Assembly: GCF_927904885.1 (NCBI RefSeq)
Contig: NZ_CAKMNW010000022.1
Location: forward strand, 33,039 to 97,038
DNA: 64,000 bases
Reading direction: 5' to 3'
DNA from: Candidatus Nitrotoga sp. M5
Lineage (GTDB): Bacteria; Pseudomonadota; Gammaproteobacteria; Burkholderiales; Gallionellaceae
Numbering within the stretch: position 1 is the stretch's first letter; every line of letters begins with the position of its first letter. The notes under the pieces are model-generated. The model ran no database searches and was not told the origin of the DNA. It saw only the letters and a program-made list of their open reading frames with translations. The position numbers were made by a program, and so were the translations under genes. This document shows positions 60,447-64,000 of the stretch, in pieces.

Positions 60447-61760
60447 ATGAAAACAATGAATGTAGGGCTATTGGGCATAGGCACCGTAGGTGCGGGCACA
60501 TTTACTGTGTTGTCACGAAATGCTGAAGAAATTTCCCGCCGTGCGGGTCGCCCCATACGCATTGTTGTGGTGGCGGAAAAAGATGTGGTGCGTGCCAATG
60601 AAATTACACAGGGTGTCTGTCGTGTCGTTGACGATGCATTCGCTGTAGTCAGTGATCCAGAAGTAGAAATCGTTATCGAGCTTATCGGCGGTTGTGGTGT
60701 GGCCAAAGAATTGGTGCTTAAGGCTATTGCTAATGGCAAACATGTGGTCACGGCTAACAAAGCGCTACTGGCCATGCATGGCAACGAAATATTTGCCGAG
60801 GCGCAAAAAATGGGTGTGACAGTTGCATTCGAAGCAGCAGTTGCAGGCGGCGTACCGATTGTCAAAGCAGTACGCGAGGGTCTAAGCGCAAATCGAATTG
60901 AGTGGATTGCCGGAATTATTAATGGGACAACAAACTTTATCCTATCCGAGATGCGCGATAAGGGACTGAGTTTTGATACCGTGCTGAAAGAGGCGCAGCG
61001 TTTGGGTTACGCCGAGGCCGATCCAACCTTTGACATCGAAGGGGTGGATGCAGCGCACAAGATCACCTTACTCTCTGCGATTGCGTTTGGCATTCCGGTG
61101 AAATTTGACAAAGCATATATTGAGGGTATTTCCCAGCTGAATGCAAAGGACATCAAGTATGCTGAACAACTTGGCTACCGCATTAAGCTGCTTGGCATTA
61201 CCAAACGCACGGCGGCAGGTGTTGAGTTACGCGTTCATCCTACCTTGATTCCGGCCAAACGACTGATCGCCAATGTAGAAGGTGCGATGAACGCAATAGT
61301 CGTACAGGGCGATGCAGTCGGTCCGACGCTATATTATGGCAAAGGCGCGGGTGCGGAACCAACGGCCAGTGCGGTAATTGCTGATTTAGTTGATGTAACG
61401 CGTTTGCACACCGCCGAGCCGGAGCAGAGTGTGCCTCATTTGGCATTCCAGCCGGATCAATTGATCGATCTGCCCATTCTGCCAATAGATGAGGTGATGA
61501 CCTGCCACTACATGCGCCTGCGAGTGCAGGATGAACCTGGCGTGCTGGCCGATATTACGCGAGCGCTGGCTAATGAAAAGATTTCGATTGATGCCCTGAT
61601 TCAGATAGAACCGAGCGAGGGTGAAGACGAGGCGGACTTGATTCTGCTGACCCATTTGACGCTCGAAAAACACGCCATTGCAGCTATTGCCAAACTTGAA
61701 AAATTGACAGTAGTAGTGGGTAAAGTAACACGCATCCGTATGGAAACGTTGGGCAAATAA
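60447..61760 (+). CDS. hom: Homoserine dehydrogenase
   Basis: Reduces aspartate semialdehyde to homoserine for Met and Thr synthesis. 437 residues, monofunctional with C-terminal ACT domain. NAD(P) fold GLLGIGTVGAGTF, VTANKALLA, catalytic Lys/Asp in EAAVAGGVPIVK and GYAEADPTFDIEGVDAAHKI; ACT domain (about 350-437, YMRLRVQDEPGVLADITRAL) for threonine feedback. First gene of hom-thrC, 87 nt apart. AG-rich leader precedes it. Confidence 0.96.
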   Translation: MKTMNVGLLGIGTVGAGTFTVLSRNAEEISRRAGRPIRIVVVAEKDVVRANEITQGVCRVVDDAFAVVSDPEVEIVIELIGGCGVAKELVLKAIANGKHVVTANKALLAMHGNEIFAEAQKMGVTVAFEAAVAGGVPIVKAVREGLSANRIEWIAGIINGTTNFILSEMRDKGLSFDTVLKEAQRLGYAEADPTFDIEGVDAAHKITLLSAIAFGIPVKFDKAYIEGISQLNAKDIKYAEQLGYRIKLLGITKRTAAGVELRVHPTLIPAKRLIANVEGAMNAIVVQGDAVGPTLYYGKGAGAEPTASAVIADLVDVTRLHTAEPEQSVPHLAFQPDQLIDLPILPIDEVMTCHYMRLRVQDEPGVLADITRALANEKISIDALIQIEPSEGEDEADLILLTHLTLEKHAIAAIAKLEKLTVVVGKVTRIRMETLGK

Positions 61761-61847
61761 GGTATTCCGTCTCTACTGAGAAAAACTTACTCTATCCCCT
61801 TCACTCCTGTAAATGGAACAGGGATTAAAAGCGAAGCGAGCAAAGCA

Positions 61848-63281
61848 ATGAAATACATCTCCACACGTGGCAACTCACCCGCTAAAAATTTCACCGAAAT
61901 CCTGATCGGTGGGCTTGCACCCGATGGCGGCTTATACTTGCCGGAAGAATATCCGCAAACAACGCGAGCCGACCTGGATAGTTGGCGCAAGCTGTCTTAT
62001 GCTGACCTGGCTTATGCGGTACTGTCCAAATTTGCAACGGACATTCCCGCAGCAGACCTTAAAGTGATCGTCAATAAGACCTATACATCTGCCATTTATC
62101 ACAATGCCCGTGCTGATTCTGACACGCAGCAAATTACCCCACTGCGTACTCTGGAGCCGGGAGTGCATATTTTAGAACTATCCAACGGCCCGACCTTGGC
62201 ATTCAAGGACATGGCGATGCAATTGCTGGGTAATCTGTTTGAGTACGTGCTAGATAAACAGCACGAAGAACTTAATATACTAGGCGCCACTTCCGGTGAT
62301 ACAGGCTCGGCGGCAGAATACGCCATGCGTGGCAAGCGTGGCATCCGCGTGTTCATGTTATCGCCACACGGCAAAATGTCCGCTTTCCAGCGTGCGCAAA
62401 TGTATTCGCTGCAAGAGCCAAACATTTATAACATCGCCATCCGTGGCGTGTTTGATGAGGCGCAGGACCTGGTCAAGGCCGTATCCAATGATCACGTCTT
62501 CAAGGCCAAATATAAAATCGGTACGGTCAATTCAATCAACTGGGCGCGCGTGATGGCTCAGATTGTTTATTACTTTAAAGGTTACTTTGCCGCGACACAG
62601 TCCAATGATGAAAAAGTAGCATTTTCAGTGCCGTCCGGAAATTTCGGCAACATTTGTGCTGGCCACATTGCACGCATGATGGGCTTGCCCATCGGTCAGC
62701 TTATTCTTGCCACTAATGAAAACGACGTATTGGATGAGTTCTTTAGAACAGGTATCTATCGCCCGCGTACGACGGATCACACCTATCACACCAGCAGCCC
62801 GTCGATGGATATCTCCAAGGCATCTAACTTCGAACGCTTTATATTTGATCTGGTTGGACGCGATGCAGCCAAAGTGCGCGAATTCTGGAGCAGCATTGAT
62901 GCAGGGGGTGCCTTCGACATCAAGGCCACGCCCTATTGGCATGAACTGCCTAAATTTGGATTCGCTTCAGGCAAAAGCTCGCACCTCGACCGCCTCAAGA
63001 CCATCCGCGAGCTGTGGCAAGATTACAACGTAATGATCGATACCCATACCGCCGATGGGATCAAAGCCGGCCTCGAACAACGCCGCCCCAGCTTGCCGCT
63101 AATCTGCCTGGAAACTGCGTTGCCCGCCAAATTTGAAGACACCATCATCGAAGCCCTCGGACGCAACCCAGAACGACCAGCCGGATTGCAATGCATCGAG
63201 ACATTACCGCAACGCGTCGAGGTGATGGACGCAGATTTGGAAAAGCTTAAGGCATTCATTGCTGACAACATTCCGAATTAG
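61848..63281 (+). CDS. thrC: Threonine synthase
   Basis: PLP enzyme converting phosphohomoserine to threonine. 477 residues, the long bacterial/fungal type II form: N-terminus YISTRGNSPAKNFTEILIGG, PLP Lys in LSNGPTLAFKDMAMQ, phosphate loop in SGDTGSAAEYAMRG, C-terminal KATPYWHELPKFGF. It overlaps the 3' end of the converging integrase remnant by 4 nt. Confidence 0.96.
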   Translation: MKYISTRGNSPAKNFTEILIGGLAPDGGLYLPEEYPQTTRADLDSWRKLSYADLAYAVLSKFATDIPAADLKVIVNKTYTSAIYHNARADSDTQQITPLRTLEPGVHILELSNGPTLAFKDMAMQLLGNLFEYVLDKQHEELNILGATSGDTGSAAEYAMRGKRGIRVFMLSPHGKMSAFQRAQMYSLQEPNIYNIAIRGVFDEAQDLVKAVSNDHVFKAKYKIGTVNSINWARVMAQIVYYFKGYFAATQSNDEKVAFSVPSGNFGNICAGHIARMMGLPIGQLILATNENDVLDEFFRTGIYRPRTTDHTYHTSSPSMDISKASNFERFIFDLVGRDAAKVREFWSSIDAGGAFDIKATPYWHELPKFGFASGKSSHLDRLKTIRELWQDYNVMIDTHTADGIKAGLEQRRPSLPLICLETALPAKFEDTIIEALGRNPERPAGLQCIETLPQRVEVMDADLEKLKAFIADNIPN

Positions 63282-63916
63282 AGCTCAAAAATATCCAAGG
63301 TTTTATGGTGAGCGCGGCGGGCACACGGGTCAAAACGGTCTGTCGCGGGTAAATGGGCCCTGATTGAGGGTGTGTTTGCTATGTGGTCACTTTGTGCCAA
63401 TTGCAGTCCTTCGAGAATATTCTTCAAAGCTGACATACGTATGAGTGCGCTGATGATCAATAGTGTCTGGCTTTCACCATAAAGTAAGCGCGCCATCAAT
63501 GCAGTCGAGCCAGACATATGCGCCAAAACTGCTGAAACCTCCTCTGGGGACATTACCACCGGAATGCGCCGGTGCTGTTGAATGCGATTGAAGCCGGGCA
63601 TTTTATTGAGGGGTGTTTCCAGTACATCCCGATAAAGAAATGCGAGTGCGTTGAGTGCTTGTGTTTGTGTTGAAGCGGATACTTCCCGTTGCACAGCCAA
63701 GTGATTTAAAAACTGAGCTACATCCCCTTCCCGAAGTTCTCGCGGATGACGTTTATTGAAATGGAAGATGAACTGGCGAATCCAGAAACGGTAGGCTTCC
63801 TCTGTCCGTTTGCTTAAATGTCTGCGGCGGCACACCTCATGAATTTGATTCATTAAGCGAGGCGGATGGGTGTTGGAATTGGCTTGGTGGGTGTGGGCAG
63901 GTTGGGGTGACCCCAT
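63278..63916 (-). pseudogene. Truncated integron-type tyrosine recombinase
   Basis: 212 codons. N-terminal SAM-like core-binding domain is intact (RTEEAYRFWIRQFIFHFNKRHP, LNALAFLYRDVLETPL), and PVVMSPEEVSAVLAHMSGST..LLYGE matches integron integrases up to the first catalytic region. After about residue 150 the frame continues into unrelated sequence; the catalytic Arg, HxxR and Tyr, and the IntI-specific insert, are missing. So it can bind DNA at most. Start at ATG 63916 after AAGGAG. Converges on thrC. Confidence 0.75.
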
Positions 63917-63953
63917 AAGTGTAGCTCCTTGGTTGGTGGTTAAAATGCGCAAG

Positions 63954-63959
63954 ATTATA
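63954..63959 (-). promoter_or_regulatory. Possible -10 box of the integrase remnant
   Basis: TATAAT on the minus strand 38 nt upstream of the integrase ATG, with AT-rich sequence beyond; a -35 box is not clear. attI or attC sites were not recognised in the window. Confidence 0.35.
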
Positions 63960-64000
63960 CAAAACTGGTCTGCCTATACTATTATGCATATGCGGACAGG

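Overview
The window looks like the chromosome of a chemolithoautotrophic betaproteobacterium, most likely a Gallionellaceae/Nitrosomonadales relative (inference). The grounds are a proteobacterial class I phosphoribulokinase (Calvin cycle), the aroA-cmk fusion and the lapA-lapB-pyrF and slt-cca orders usual in Betaproteobacteria, bacterioferritin with its ferredoxin behind a Fur-like box, and moderate base composition. No rRNA, tRNA or CRISPR array was recognised.

Layout. 1-5.3 kb is an accessory cassette: hsdM (cut by the window edge), hsdS, a DUF3696-type AAA ATPase and a protein with a degenerate phospholipase-D-like motif, all nearly overlapping; no hsdR is in view. 5.4-20.5 kb is core genome: aroA-cmk, rpsA, ihfB, lapA-lapB-pyrF, a glycosyltransferase-like gene, then on the minus strand a ferritin-like DUF455 gene, rlmD, a VanZ-like gene, a DEDD exonuclease and ydbH-ynbE-ydbL, followed by a DUF192 gene and sodB. 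20.5-29.5 kb is a patchwork of accessory genes and decayed mobile DNA: an unknown membrane/coiled-coil protein, a deleted Y1 (REP-associated type) transposase, an LEA2 lipoprotein, a MacB-type permease stump, hemerythrin, a CopD-like protein, an Abi-alpha (DUF4393) protein, an IS91-like remnant, a CDF metal exporter and an acr3-arsC-arsR arsenic operon with a palindromic operator.

29.8-51.4 kb is again core: ettA, an LpxO-like hydroxylase, an AI-2E family permease, cca, slt, a membrane-tethered methyltransferase, a PAS-GGDEF-EAL protein, uvrD, prkB, then leuS-lptE-holA-cutA and dsbD. 51.5-64 kb holds an orphan protein, an ABC-2 exporter pair, queD, bfd-bfr, a DUF4139 protein, an Mth938-like protein, an AlaA-like aminotransferase, hom, thrC and a truncated integron-type integrase.

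The least expected structure is a family of at least seven miniature inverted-repeat elements (A at 20650, B at 26169, C at 27421, D at 51978, E at 54656, F at 56415, G at 60110). They share ends beginning GGGCGCCTCTAAAAATTC and, in the best copies, 4-bp target duplications (TTGA, TAAA, TGAA). Most sit at the 3' ends of genes, and copy C supplies the last codons and stop of the arsenite exporter. A second, unrelated element family (copies at 23294 and 24874) has very long, near-perfect inverted repeats with GGGGTCAGAGTAGAATGCCA and lies near the dead Y1 transposase. These elements and the hsdMS-ATPase-PLD cassette are the best candidates for something undescribed.
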